Shown piece by piece: positions 1-7,700 of a stretch of DNA of 64,000 nucleotides. Location: the NCBI RefSeq assembly GCF_009852415.1, contig NZ_WOXS01000002.1, forward strand, positions 1,506,001 to 1,570,000, read 5' to 3'. The DNA comes from Streptomyces sp. Tu 3180. GTDB lineage: Bacteria > Actinomycetota > Actinomycetes > Streptomycetales > Streptomycetaceae. Within the stretch, counting starts at the first letter, position 1, and the number at the start of each line of letters is the position of its first letter. The notes below the pieces were generated by a model. The model saw only the letters and a list, made by a program, of their open reading frames with translations. It was not told the origin of the DNA and did not search any database. A program made the position numbers and the translations under genes.

Positions 1-14
1 GCATCGTTGCGTGC

Positions 15-962
15 ATGAGCAGCCTCACCGCGACCACCACCACGCCGGATCAGGCCGGCCCCGCCCCGGAGAGCCCCCGTCCCCGCCTGGACTGGCGGCT
101 CCGCTTCGGCCTGCTGTCCCTGATCTGGGGCTTCAGCTTCCTCCTCATCAAGGTCGGCACCCAGGGCTACGCCCCCTTCCAGGTCACGCTCGGCCGGCTG
201 GCCTTCGGGACCGCCGTGCTCGCGGTCGCGATGGCGGTACGGCGGGAGGGGCTGCCGCGCGGTGCGCGCACCTGGGGTCATCTCGCGGTCGCCGGTTTCC
301 TGCTCAACGCGCTGCCCTTCTCGCTGTTCGCGTTCGCGGAGCTCACCATCCCGTCCACGCTGGCGGGCATCTGCAACGCGACCTCGCCGCTGTGGGGCAT
401 GGCCCTGTCCCTGGTCGCCCTCTCCGAGGACCGCCCGACCCGGGTGCGGGTGGCGGGGCTGGGCCTGGGCTTCCTCGGGGTGCTGACCGTGCTGGGCGCC
501 TGGCAGGGCTTCGAGGGCCTGGACGCCCGGGGCACGGCGCTGGCCCTGCTGGCCTCGCTGAGCTACCCCGTCGGCTGGATCTACGTCCGCCGCACCCTGG
601 CGGGCAGCAGCCACTCGAACCTGTCCCTGACCGGCGGCCAGCTGCTCCTCGCCACCCTCCAACTGGCCGTGGTGACACCGTTGTTCACGACGATGCCGAC
701 CGACTTCGCCGTCGGGCCGCTGCTGGCGGTCGCGGCGCTGGGGACGCTGGGCACGGGTCTGGCGGTGCTCATCCAGTACGGCCTGGTCGCCGAGGTCGGT
801 CCGACGACCGGCCAGATGGTCACCTACTTCGTCCCGGTGATCGCCGCCGCGGCGGGCATCGCGCTCCTCGGCGAGACGCTGACCTGGTCGACACCGGTGG
901 GTGCGGTGATCGTGCTGGCGGGCGCGGCGCTCACGCAGGCCGGGCCGAGGAGGCCGCGGTGA
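15..962 (+). CDS. EamA/DMT-superfamily transporter
   Basis: A 315-residue integral membrane protein of the drug/metabolite transporter superfamily. About ten hydrophobic segments arranged as two EamA repeats are visible; the first opens with a WGFSFLLIK stretch, typical of the family. These proteins usually export amino acids or other small metabolites across the cytoplasmic membrane; the substrate here cannot be read from sequence. A polar tail rich in Thr and Pro precedes the first helix. The ATG at 15 was chosen because the membrane domain starts about 35 codons later; the upstream region lies outside the window, so a ribosome binding site cannot be judged. It converges on the MocR-type gene with about 30 bases between. 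Confidence 0.85.
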   Translation: MSSLTATTTTPDQAGPAPESPRPRLDWRLRFGLLSLIWGFSFLLIKVGTQGYAPFQVTLGRLAFGTAVLAVAMAVRREGLPRGARTWGHLAVAGFLLNALPFSLFAFAELTIPSTLAGICNATSPLWGMALSLVALSEDRPTRVRVAGLGLGFLGVLTVLGAWQGFEGLDARGTALALLASLSYPVGWIYVRRTLAGSSHSNLSLTGGQLLLATLQLAVVTPLFTTMPTDFAVGPLLAVAALGTLGTGLAVLIQYGLVAEVGPTTGQMVTYFVPVIAAAAGIALLGETLTWSTPVGAVIVLAGAALTQAGPRRPR

Positions 963-996
963 CCGCGGCCCGCCCCGCACCCCCGCCCGACGGCTC

Positions 997-2334
997 CTAG
1001 ACGTACGTCCTCGCCGGCTCCCCGGCCGGCCCGAGCGCGGTGGCGATCGCCTCGCCCAGGAGCTCGGTCTCGTCCTCGGTGAGCGTGGAGACGGTGACGC
1101 GGATGCCCGGCGGCGCGCTCATCCGGAAGCGGGCGCCGGGGGCCACCGCCCAGCCGGCGTGCAGCAGCCGGGCGACGGCGCCGGTCTCGTCCGGGACGGG
1201 CACCCACACGTTCATGCCGCTGCGCCCGTGCGCCGCGATCCCGCGCCGGGCCAGCGCCCCGATCAGCGCGTCCCGGCGCCGTCCGTACGCCGCCGCCACG
1301 GCCGCCGGGTCCACCGCGCCGTCGGCCCACAGCCGCACCACCGCGCGCTGGAGGGTCCTGCTGACCCAGCCGGGCCCGAGGCGCTGGCGTCCGCGCACCC
1401 GGTCGAGCGTGACGGTGTCCCCGGTGAGCACCGCGAGCCGCAGGTCGGGGCCGTACGCCTTGGCCTCCGAGCGCACGAAGGCCCAGCTGCGGGTGGTGCC
1501 GGCGAGGGGGTGCAGCGGGAGGTCGACGATGTGGTGGCCGTGGTCGTCCTCGACCAGCAGCGTCTCCGGGTGGCCGGCCAGCACCGACCGCAGGGCACGC
1601 GCGCGTGCGGCGCTCAGTGCGGCACCGGTCGGGTTCTGCGCGCGGTCCGTGACGATCAGCGCCCGGGCCCCGCCCGCCAGGGCGCGCCGCACGTCGTCGG
1701 GGAGCGGCCCGTCGTCGTCGACCCCGACGGGGACGGTGCGCAGCCCGAGCGCCGGGACCAGGTCCAGCACGCTCCCCCATCCGGGGTCCTCCACGGCGAC
1801 GGCGTCCCCGGGTCTGAGGTGCGCCGCGAGCACCCGCTCCAGGGCGTCCAGCGCGCCGGAGGTGACGGCGACGGGCCCGTCCGGGACCCCGTCGGCGTCC
1901 AGTCCGGCCCGTGCGAGGCGGGCGAGTCCGGGCTCCACCGGGGAGCACCCGTAGAGCACGGGCTCCCGGTCGCCGAGCCCGGCCGCCGCGGCGAACGCCC
2001 CGGCCAGCGGGGGCAGCAGCGCGGGGTCCGGGTTGCCGTCGGACACGTCCCGCACGCCCTCCGGCACCTCCAGCCGGACCGCGTCGCGCGCCGTGGTGGC
2101 CGGCTTGGGCCGCACCCTGCTCCCCCGCCGGCCCGCGGTCTCGATGACCCCGCGCTCCCGCAGGGTCCGGTACGCGGCAGCGACGGTGTTCGGGTTCACC
2201 CCCAGCCGCTCCGCCAACTCCCGCATGGGGGGCAGCAGTTCGCCGGGGGACAGCACCCCCTCCCCCACCGCGCGCTCGATGCTCGCGGAAATCTCCGCCG
2301 CACGCCGCCCACTGATCCGATATTCTCCTAGCAC
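997..2334 (-). CDS. MocR/PdxR-type GntR regulator with aminotransferase domain
   Basis: A 445-residue fusion of an N-terminal GntR winged helix (residues about 10-75, including MRELAERLGVNPNTVAAAYR) and a class I/II aminotransferase fold that binds PLP. The Schiff-base lysine is expected in SEAKAYGPDLRLA, near residue 290. MocR proteins sense PLP or an amino-acid adduct and act as transcription factors; many control vitamin B6 or GABA metabolism. It starts with GTG (GTGCTAGGAGAA) and is divergent from an FMN-binding oxidase-family gene, the usual arrangement for a MocR and its target. Only about 35 bases separate the likely starts, so operators and promoters must overlap there. Family assignment is firm; ligand and regulon are inferred. 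Confidence 0.88.
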   Translation of the reverse strand: MLGEYRISGRRAAEISASIERAVGEGVLSPGELLPPMRELAERLGVNPNTVAAAYRTLRERGVIETAGRRGSRVRPKPATTARDAVRLEVPEGVRDVSDGNPDPALLPPLAGAFAAAAGLGDREPVLYGCSPVEPGLARLARAGLDADGVPDGPVAVTSGALDALERVLAAHLRPGDAVAVEDPGWGSVLDLVPALGLRTVPVGVDDDGPLPDDVRRALAGGARALIVTDRAQNPTGAALSAARARALRSVLAGHPETLLVEDDHGHHIVDLPLHPLAGTTRSWAFVRSEAKAYGPDLRLAVLTGDTVTLDRVRGRQRLGPGWVSRTLQRAVVRLWADGAVDPAAVAAAYGRRRDALIGALARRGIAAHGRSGMNVWVPVPDETGAVARLLHAGWAVAPGARFRMSAPPGIRVTVSTLTEDETELLGEAIATALGPAGEPARTYV

Positions 2335-2369
2335 AAAGCATATTATGCACTAGTGCAATGGAGAGCGCC
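2330..2369. promoter_or_regulatory. Compact divergent promoter/operator between MocR gene and its neighbour
   Basis: The short interval holds a perfect 10-base palindrome GCACTAGTGC (2347-2356) and an adjacent 11-base one, GCATATTATGC (2338-2348), in an AT-richer island than its surroundings. It separates the MocR GTG from the neighbour's ATG. MocR proteins bind repeats in such divergent regions, so autoregulation plus control of the neighbour is the likely role. The GTG has almost no room for a leader, so leaderless transcription is possible. Binding is inferred from position and symmetry only. Confidence 0.5.
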
Positions 2370-3053
2370 ATGCAGGGGACCCGGCCGCCGCAGCAGCCCG
2401 CCACCGCCTACCCGCCCACCGGGCGCACCGTCCCCACCCGTTCGCCCGACCGGGCCGCGTACGACAAGGAACTGGTGCACGCGATACTCGACGAGGGCTA
2501 CGTCTGCCACCTCGGCTTCGTCCGCGACGGCGCCCCGGTGGTGCTGCCCACGCTGTACTGCCGGGTCGGCGAGCGGCTCTACGTGCACGGTTCGACCGGC
2601 TCGCGCCCCCTGCGCGCGGCGGGCCGGGCCGACGCCGGCCTCCCGGTCTGCCTGACCGTCACCCACGTCGACGGGCTGGTGCTGGCCCGCTCGGCCTTCC
2701 ACCACTCGGTCAACTACCGCTCCGTGGTGGTGCACGGCCTCGCGCACGACGTGACCGACCCCGAGGAGAAGCGCCGGGCCCTCGACGCCCTGGTCGACCA
2801 CGTCGTCCCGGGCCGCGCCGCCGACTCCCGCCCGGCCGACAAGAAGGAGCTGGCCGCCACCGCGGTGATCCGCCTCGACCTCGACGAGGTCTCCGCCAAG
2901 CTCCGCACCGGCGGCGTCAACGACGAGCCCGAGGACCTCGCCCTGCCCCACTGGGCCGGCGTCGTCCCGCTGCGCAAGGGCTACGACGCCCCGGTCCCCG
3001 ACCCCGGCCTGGCCCCCGGCACCGCGCTGCCCGCCTACCTGGCGGCCCTGTGA
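2370..3053 (+). CDS. Pyridoxamine 5'-phosphate oxidase-family (FMN-binding split barrel) protein
   Basis: About 227 residues. The split-barrel flavin-binding fold is suggested by the run CHLGFVRDGAPVVLPTLYCR followed by RLYVHGSTGSR, typical of PNPOx-like nitroimidazole-resistance/heme-utilisation relatives rather than of classical PdxH. The enzymatic substrate is unknown. A possible ATG lies at 2358, but the ATG at 2370 has GGAGAG six bases upstream and is preferred. It is divergent from a MocR regulator that is probably its controller, which fits a vitamin B6-linked role (inference). Its stop overlaps the ATG of the decayed PaiB-like gene downstream (TGATG), so the two once formed an operon. 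Confidence 0.82.
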   Translation: MQGTRPPQQPATAYPPTGRTVPTRSPDRAAYDKELVHAILDEGYVCHLGFVRDGAPVVLPTLYCRVGERLYVHGSTGSRPLRAAGRADAGLPVCLTVTHVDGLVLARSAFHHSVNYRSVVVHGLAHDVTDPEEKRRALDALVDHVVPGRAADSRPADKKELAATAVIRLDLDEVSAKLRTGGVNDEPEDLALPHWAGVVPLRKGYDAPVPDPGLAPGTALPAYLAAL

Positions 3054-3474
3054 TGCCGGTCCACCCCCGGGACCGCCCCGCGACGACGCCGAGTGGCAGG
3101 AGTGGCCGGCCGCGCACGGCTTCGGGCAGCCGGCGGTCAACGGCCCACCGGGCGAACCGTCCTGCGTCCGGCCCCTCCCCCTCGCCCACGACGCCGGACG
3201 CGGCGAGGCGGTCACCCACCCGGCCCGGGCCGGCCACTTCCAGCCGGAGGGCGGCTCCGCGCGGGCGGCGGTGGGAGAGGCCCCGTACGGGGGGCTGCCG
3301 TCCGGCATCCGCGGACCGCGGCTCGGGGTGACGGGCGCGCGGGCGAAGTCCGAGTACGCGGGCAAGCGGTCGGCGGCGGCGCGGGACCGGATCACGGCCG
3401 GGCCGGCGGACCGGGGCGGCGCGCGTGACGCGGCGGTCCGCGGGCACGTCCCGCGCCGGCGGCGGACCCGGTCC
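3053..3474 (+). pseudogene. Decayed FMN-binding negative transcriptional regulator (PaiB-like)
   Basis: No intact gene is present, but the stretch carries recognisable PaiB-family blocks. In frame 1 from about 3079 it reads DDAEWQEW, GFGQPAVNGPPGEP, RGEAVTHPARAGHFQPEGG, VGEAPYGG and PSGIRGPRLGVT, then RDRITAGPADRGG. Family members carry about 100 more residues between the AVTH and GHFQPEG blocks, so an internal deletion is likely. The plausible start codon (ATG 3053, MPVHPRDRP) lies in a different frame from the rest, which implies a frameshift near codon 9. The start overlaps the upstream oxidase-family stop, so this was probably its co-transcribed partner. The block matching is from memory of the family, not an alignment. 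Confidence 0.65.
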
Positions 3475-3509
3475 CGAGGGGGCCCGCCCGTTGGGGGCGG
3501 GCCCCCTCG
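3475..3509. terminator. Bidirectional hairpin terminator
   Basis: A near-perfect GC-rich inverted repeat: left arm CGAGGGGGCCCGCCC, loop GTTG, and a complementary right arm ending in CCCCCTCG. It sits between the end of the decayed PaiB-like gene on the plus strand and the stop of the convergent EamA gene at 3513. No T-run follows, as is usual in Streptomyces. Confidence 0.75.
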
Positions 3510-3512
3510 CCG

Positions 3513-4469
3513 TCACGCCGGCACCGCCTCCTCCCGCGCACCGCGGGTCCGCGCGTCGCGCGCCTCGCCCACCGCGAGCCCGGCGACCGAGCCGAGCATC
3601 AGCAGGGTGCCGACCAGGGTGGCCGCCGTGAGCCGCTCACCGAGCAGGACGACCGCGAGCACCGCCGCGCTCACCGGCTCCAGCAGCATGATCACGGACA
3701 CGGTGGCCGACCGCACGACGGCCGCGCCCGCGAAGTAGAGGCCGTAGGCGAGCGCCGTGGGGACGGTGGCGACGTACGCCAGGAGGCACAGGAGCGTGCC
3801 GGGTGCGTCGGTGGCCGGCACCAGGCCCTCCACGGCGGCGAACGGCAGCAGCAGCACGCTGGTGACGGCGAACGCCCCGACGGTCGTGCCGGAGGCGTCC
3901 GTCCCGCCGTCGCGTCCCCAGCGGCGGGTGAGCAGCGTCATCGCCGAGTATCCGGCCGCGGAGGCCAGCGCGAGCAGGACGCCCCACGGGTCCACGGTCG
4001 TCCCGCCGCCGCCCAGGACGAGCACGACGAGTCCGGCGAGCGCGCCCACGACGGCGGCCAGACCGCCGCCTCCCAGCCGCTCCCCCAGGACCGCCCGCGC
4101 GCCGAGCGCGATGAGCACGGGTCCGGCGCCGAGGGTGACGACGGTGGCCACGGCGAGCCCCGTGGCGGAGACGGCCGCGAAGTAGGCCGTCTGGAAGACG
4201 GCGAGCCCCGCCCCGGTGGCCACCGCCCGCAGCACCCGGCGGCCGAGCGGCACGGGCCGGGCGGTCCGGGCGCGCGGGAGCACCAGCCGGGCGGCGGACA
4301 GCAGCAGGAGCCCGCCCGCGCAGCGCCAGAAGGACAGGGTGACGGGCCCCATGTCGCTGGTCAGGTAGACCAGCGAGGCGGCCGCGCCCGCGGTGCCCCA
4401 GGCGGCACCGGCGACGATCAGGTAGAGCAGGCCTCGCCCGACGGGCAGGCCGGAGACGGCGTTCGGCAC
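3513..4469 (-). CDS. EamA/DMT-superfamily transporter
   Basis: About 318 residues with ten hydrophobic segments in two EamA repeats ([20 protein letters not shown] begins the first helix). Likely an inner-membrane exporter of a small metabolite; substrate unknown. The open frame extends to 4601, but the GTG at 4469 (GTGCCGAACGCC) has GGAGAG five bases upstream and begins just before the first helix, so it is preferred. The extension would be a Pro/Arg-rich tail unlike the family. It ends four bases from a strong shared terminator. Confidence 0.83.
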   Translation of the reverse strand: MPNAVSGLPVGRGLLYLIVAGAAWGTAGAAASLVYLTSDMGPVTLSFWRCAGGLLLLSAARLVLPRARTARPVPLGRRVLRAVATGAGLAVFQTAYFAAVSATGLAVATVVTLGAGPVLIALGARAVLGERLGGGGLAAVVGALAGLVVLVLGGGGTTVDPWGVLLALASAAGYSAMTLLTRRWGRDGGTDASGTTVGAFAVTSVLLLPFAAVEGLVPATDAPGTLLCLLAYVATVPTALAYGLYFAGAAVVRSATVSVIMLLEPVSAAVLAVVLLGERLTAATLVGTLLMLGSVAGLAVGEARDARTRGAREEAVPA

Positions 4470-4691
4470 GTGTTCTCTCCGCAGATGCGCGCACCACGCA
4501 CGGCGCCGTGGTGCGGAAGGAAGGGACCCCGGGGGGTCCGGGCCCTCACGGGGCCGGGGCGGCGGGGTCCGCGGGCTTCCGTCCGCGGGCAGCACCGTCA
4601 CGCCCGGCGACGTGCCGGGCGGATACCGGAGGGCCCGCCTCAGGCGGCCGGGGGCGGAAGAACGAGTGCGTGCGCGTACATGATCAGCACC

Positions 4692-5696
4692 CTATGCGGC
4701 CGTTCCCGGCGTGGACAACTCCTTCTCGGGCCCACCGCTCGCCACCGGCCGGCCGGAGCCCTTCGCCGGTGCCGAGGACTGGGCGACGAAGGCGCCCGTC
4801 AGCACGACCGCGCCGCCCACGATCTGCGGCGCCGACAGGTGCTCACCGAGCAGGACCCAGGCCAGGACGGTGGCGATGACCGCCTCGAGGCAGGCCACGA
4901 CCCCCGCGACCTGCGGCGAGAGCCGGCGCACCGAGAGCACCCCGGTGACGTACGCGACGACCGTGGCGACCAGGACGATCCACGCCAGGAGCACGAGGGC
5001 GGCGACCGGAGTGCCGTTCATCTCGGTGCTGCCCGCGAGCACGGACCAGTCCATGGACCAGGGGCGGGCGACGACGGTCAGGACGGCGGCGCCGACGAGC
5101 AGGCCGTAGGCGATCACGCCGAGCGGGTCGGGGGTCACGTCGCCGGCGTCGCTGCCCTGGTCGGACAGGACGAAGTAGCCGACCTGGCAGCAGGCGGCGC
5201 CGAGCGCGAGCAGCAGCCCGAGGGCGTCGAAGCCCAGGCCCGACCACACCTCCACGACGCAGGCGAGCCCGCCCACCGCCAGGACCACGCCGACCGCGGC
5301 GGCCCGGGTCACCGGTCGCCGCTGCACGAACCGCACCCAGCCGAGGACGAGCGCGGGCGCCAGGTACTCGACCAGCAGCGCGACACCCACGGGGATGCGG
5401 GACAGGGCGGCGAAGTAGCAGGCCTGGACACCGGCCACGGCGAACAGGCCGAACCCGGCGAGCAGCCCCGGACGGCGGCGCAGCAGTCCCCGGTGGCGCA
5501 CCGCCAGCGGCAGCATGACGAGCGCCGCGCCCGCCACCCGCAGCCACACCACGTGGAGCGGGTCCAGACCCGCCTCGATCAGCGGCTTGGCCGCGACACC
5601 GGATCCCCCGAAGGCCACCGCGGACAGCAGCGCGAGGCCGAGCCCGACGCCTTTGCCGTGAGTGCCCCGGGTACTGACAGAGGTATGCACCGGCAC
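4692..5696 (-). CDS. EamA/DMT-superfamily transporter
   Basis: About 334 residues, again two EamA repeats with about ten membrane segments (GLALLSAVAFGGSGVAAKPL is the first). It resembles RhtA-type amino-acid exporters in layout, but the substrate is not predictable. The frame stays open to 5831; the GTG codons at 5696 and 5690 lie closest to the first helix and neither has a strong ribosome binding site, so the start is uncertain by a few codons. It follows the other EamA gene in the same direction about 220 bases away, without evident coupling. The C-terminal tail is charged and cytosolic. Confidence 0.8.
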   Translation of the reverse strand: MPVHTSVSTRGTHGKGVGLGLALLSAVAFGGSGVAAKPLIEAGLDPLHVVWLRVAGAALVMLPLAVRHRGLLRRRPGLLAGFGLFAVAGVQACYFAALSRIPVGVALLVEYLAPALVLGWVRFVQRRPVTRAAAVGVVLAVGGLACVVEVWSGLGFDALGLLLALGAACCQVGYFVLSDQGSDAGDVTPDPLGVIAYGLLVGAAVLTVVARPWSMDWSVLAGSTEMNGTPVAALVLLAWIVLVATVVAYVTGVLSVRRLSPQVAGVVACLEAVIATVLAWVLLGEHLSAPQIVGGAVVLTGAFVAQSSAPAKGSGRPVASGGPEKELSTPGTAA

Positions 5697-5776
5697 ATGA
5701 TGACAGGCGCCGACAGGAGCGTCATCCCCTGTGGCACCTGTCTCATCGATCGGACGGCGCGGCGGCCCCCGGTCGT

Positions 5777-6364
5777 TCAGTGAGCCGCGTCGCCGTCCTC
5801 GACGGCGTACCGCCCGGGCCGTGCGCCGCACTGTCCGCCGGTCCGCGCCTCGATCCGGTCGAGCAGCCGCGGGGGATCGACACCGGCGCGTCCGAGCACC
5901 TCGACGGCCCGCGCCCGCGGGTCCACGACGATCGCCGCGAGCAGGTCCACCCCGCGCGCCGGGCCGTCGCCGCGCCGGGCGGCGCGCTCGTGGGCGCGCT
6001 CCATGCAGGCCGCGGCCAGCGGCGAGAAGCCCGCGGCCTCCGCGGCCGCGGGCACGCCGCCGGAGTCCTCGACGCCGCTCTGCCAGCGCAGGCCGTAGCC
6101 GATGCTGCGCTGGACCAGGTAGCCGAGCAGCCGGGCGGTGTGCGGGCCCTCGCCGAAGAGGGCCCCCACCTCGGCGTCGGACTCCAGGAGCGAGTGCAGC
6201 AGGTGGGCGGTGTCGATCTGGCGGTCCCCGTCCCGGACCGCCCTGCGGCGGGCACCGGCGACCACCGCCGCCAGTTCGGCGCTGAGTCTGGCATCGTTGT
6301 CCGGGCGGTGGATTCCCTGCTCTCGGTGCTCATGGGCCGACTGCCGTGGGATACGGGGTTGCAC
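5777..6364 (-). CDS. Clp N-terminal domain (ClpR-like) protein without ATPase
   Basis: About 195 residues containing two Clp-N type helical repeats: AELAAVVAGARRRAVRDGD followed by IDTAHLLHSLLES, and later FSPLAAACMERAHERAARRG followed by VDLLAAIVVDP. In ClpA/ClpC these repeats bind adaptors and substrates. Here no Walker ATPase module follows, so the protein is a stand-alone N-domain, a type common in Streptomyces whose role (adaptor, decoy or regulator) is not established. The start is uncertain: the GTG at 6364 (reading VQPRIPRQS) is preferred because the upstream sequence is low-complexity. It is a lone gene between an EamA transporter and a PadR regulator. Confidence 0.68.
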   Translation of the reverse strand: MQPRIPRQSAHEHREQGIHRPDNDARLSAELAAVVAGARRRAVRDGDRQIDTAHLLHSLLESDAEVGALFGEGPHTARLLGYLVQRSIGYGLRWQSGVEDSGGVPAAAEAAGFSPLAAACMERAHERAARRGDGPARGVDLLAAIVVDPRARAVEVLGRAGVDPPRLLDRIEARTGGQCGARPGRYAVEDGDAAH

Positions 6365-6453
6365 ACCCCCCACCCCATCAGTCCCGCCGGGCCGGGGCAT
6401 CCCCGGCGGGAAGCATTTCCGCGTCCCACGGGAAGTGGACCCCGCGGACCGCA

Positions 6454-6475
6454 ATCTCCTCCTTGCGGAGGAGAT
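6454..6475. repeat. Perfect inverted repeat containing a Shine-Dalgarno-like arm
   Basis: ATCTCCTCC, loop TTGC, GGAGGAGAT: a perfect 9-base stem. It lies in the 290-base gap between the padR stop (6653) and the Clp-N start (6364), both minus strand, with no other gene visible there. It has no T-run, so it could be a weak terminator for padR. Because a GGAGGAG arm is paired, it could also act on translation of an unannotated transcript. Confidence 0.45.
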
Positions 6476-6652
6476 CAGGGCGTTTCACCCCGAGGGGCGC
6501 GCGCCGTCCCGCCCCGCGCCCCCGCGACCCGCCCGGCGCCCGGTCCCGCTCCGCCTCGTCGGCCGCCCTGACGTCCCCACGGCCGCGGACGGCCCGCAAC
6601 GGCGGAGCCCGGTGCGGGCGTGCGCACGCACCGGGCCCGGGACCCACCGCGG

Positions 6653-7282
6653 TCAGTCCTCGTCGGCGAGGATCAGGTACAGCTTCTTGCGGGCCTCGTT
6701 GATGACGGCGAGCGCCTTGTCCCGCTGCTCCTTGCTGCCGGTCTTCCAGACCTGCCCGAAGGCCTCCATCAGCCCGAAGCCGGCCTGCCGGATCTCGCCC
6801 AGCGCCTCCCAGTCGACCCCGCGGGAGGCCTCCTCCCAGGGCGCCTCGGGGCCGCCGTCGGCCGCCGCGCGGCCGTCGGCGGTGAGCGAGAACAGCTTCT
6901 TGCCGCCGTCCGTCTCACTGGTGATCAGCCCCTCGTCCTCCAGCAGCTGGAGGGTGGGGTACACCGAGCCGGGGCTGGGCTTCCACGCCCCGCCGCTGCG
7001 CTCGGCGATCTCCTGGATCATCTCGTAGCCGTGCATGGGCCGGTCCTTCAGCAGGGCCAGGATCGAGGCCCGTACGTCACCGCGCCGCGCCCTTCCCCTG
7101 GGGCCGCCGCGTCCTCGTCCGCCCCAGGGGCCGTGTCCGAACCCCGGACCGAACGGGCCGCCGTGACCACCGGGGCCGCCCGGACCGAAGGGCCCGAAGG
7201 CCGCGCGCAGCCTCTCGAAGTCGCCCTGGCCGCCGCGCGGGCCGCCGTGACCGTGTCCGTGCTCGAAACCGTGGGTGCGCAT
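6653..7282 (-). CDS. PadR-family transcriptional regulator
   Basis: About 209 residues. A long Gly/His/Pro-rich N-terminus (residues 1-65) precedes the PadR winged helix: DVRASILALLKDRPMHGYEM, then PSPGSVYPTLQLLEDEGLI and ADGRAAADGG. The C-terminal helical region (residues 130-209) is the dimerisation part. PadR proteins are repressors released by phenolics or drugs and often control themselves or an exporter. The ATG at 7282 has GGAG eight bases upstream and was preferred over the GTG at 7291. A perfect palindrome lies just upstream. No exporter adjoins in the same operon, so the target is unknown. Confidence 0.88.
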   Translation of the reverse strand: MRTHGFEHGHGHGGPRGGQGDFERLRAAFGPFGPGGPGGHGGPFGPGFGHGPWGGRGRGGPRGRARRGDVRASILALLKDRPMHGYEMIQEIAERSGGAWKPSPGSVYPTLQLLEDEGLITSETDGGKKLFSLTADGRAAADGGPEAPWEEASRGVDWEALGEIRQAGFGLMEAFGQVWKTGSKEQRDKALAVINEARKKLYLILADED

Positions 7283-7325
7283 CGCCACCACTCCATTCCA
7301 TCATTGATCTGTCGCGATGCTTCAA

Positions 7326-7335
7326 CGATATATCG
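7326..7335. promoter_or_regulatory. Palindromic candidate PadR operator
   Basis: The perfect palindrome CGATATATCG lies 44 bases upstream of the padR ATG, in an AT-rich patch that contrasts with the surrounding GC-rich DNA. Position and symmetry suggest an autoregulatory operator overlapping the padR promoter. PadR operators in other bacteria are AT-rich dyads; identity here is inference. Confidence 0.45.
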
Positions 7336-7610
7336 AAAGCGGAGAGGTGGCAATCCCCCGACGATCCCCTCGTCCCCGCCCCGTCCTTGTCGGCCCGGCC
7401 CCTGCTCCCGGACGACCCGGCCCTCCCCGCGCGACGTGAGGGTCCGCTGTCCGCGGTGTGCCCCGGCGCGCCCCACTACCGCCCCTGCCGGAAGCGGCCG
7501 GGAGCGGGGGCCGAAAAGGGTTTGCGCGCAGGGCCGCGGACGGATACACGTTGTGGCCGGACCCCTGCCACGAAGGCGGGGGGCACGACGACGAGAGGAG
7601 GGGCGAACCG

Positions 7611-7664
7611 ATGATCACCGTGATCACCGCGCTCGTGTCCTCCGGGAGCGCGGACCGCGTCTGA
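7611..7664 (+). CDS. Possible 17-residue leader peptide upstream of the GNAT gene
   Basis: The short frame MITVITALVSSGSADRV begins at an ATG preceded by a very strong ribosome binding site (GAGAGGAGGGG). It ends 36 bases before the GNAT start. The composition is hydrophobic then polar, with no run of one regulatory amino acid, so a classical attenuator is not evident. It could be a translated leader or a remnant of a deleted gene. Only the strong Shine-Dalgarno sequence argues for translation. Confidence 0.3.
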   Translation: MITVITALVSSGSADRV

Positions 7665-7700
7665 CCCCGGAGCGGACGGGCACCTTCACCGGAGCGTGCC

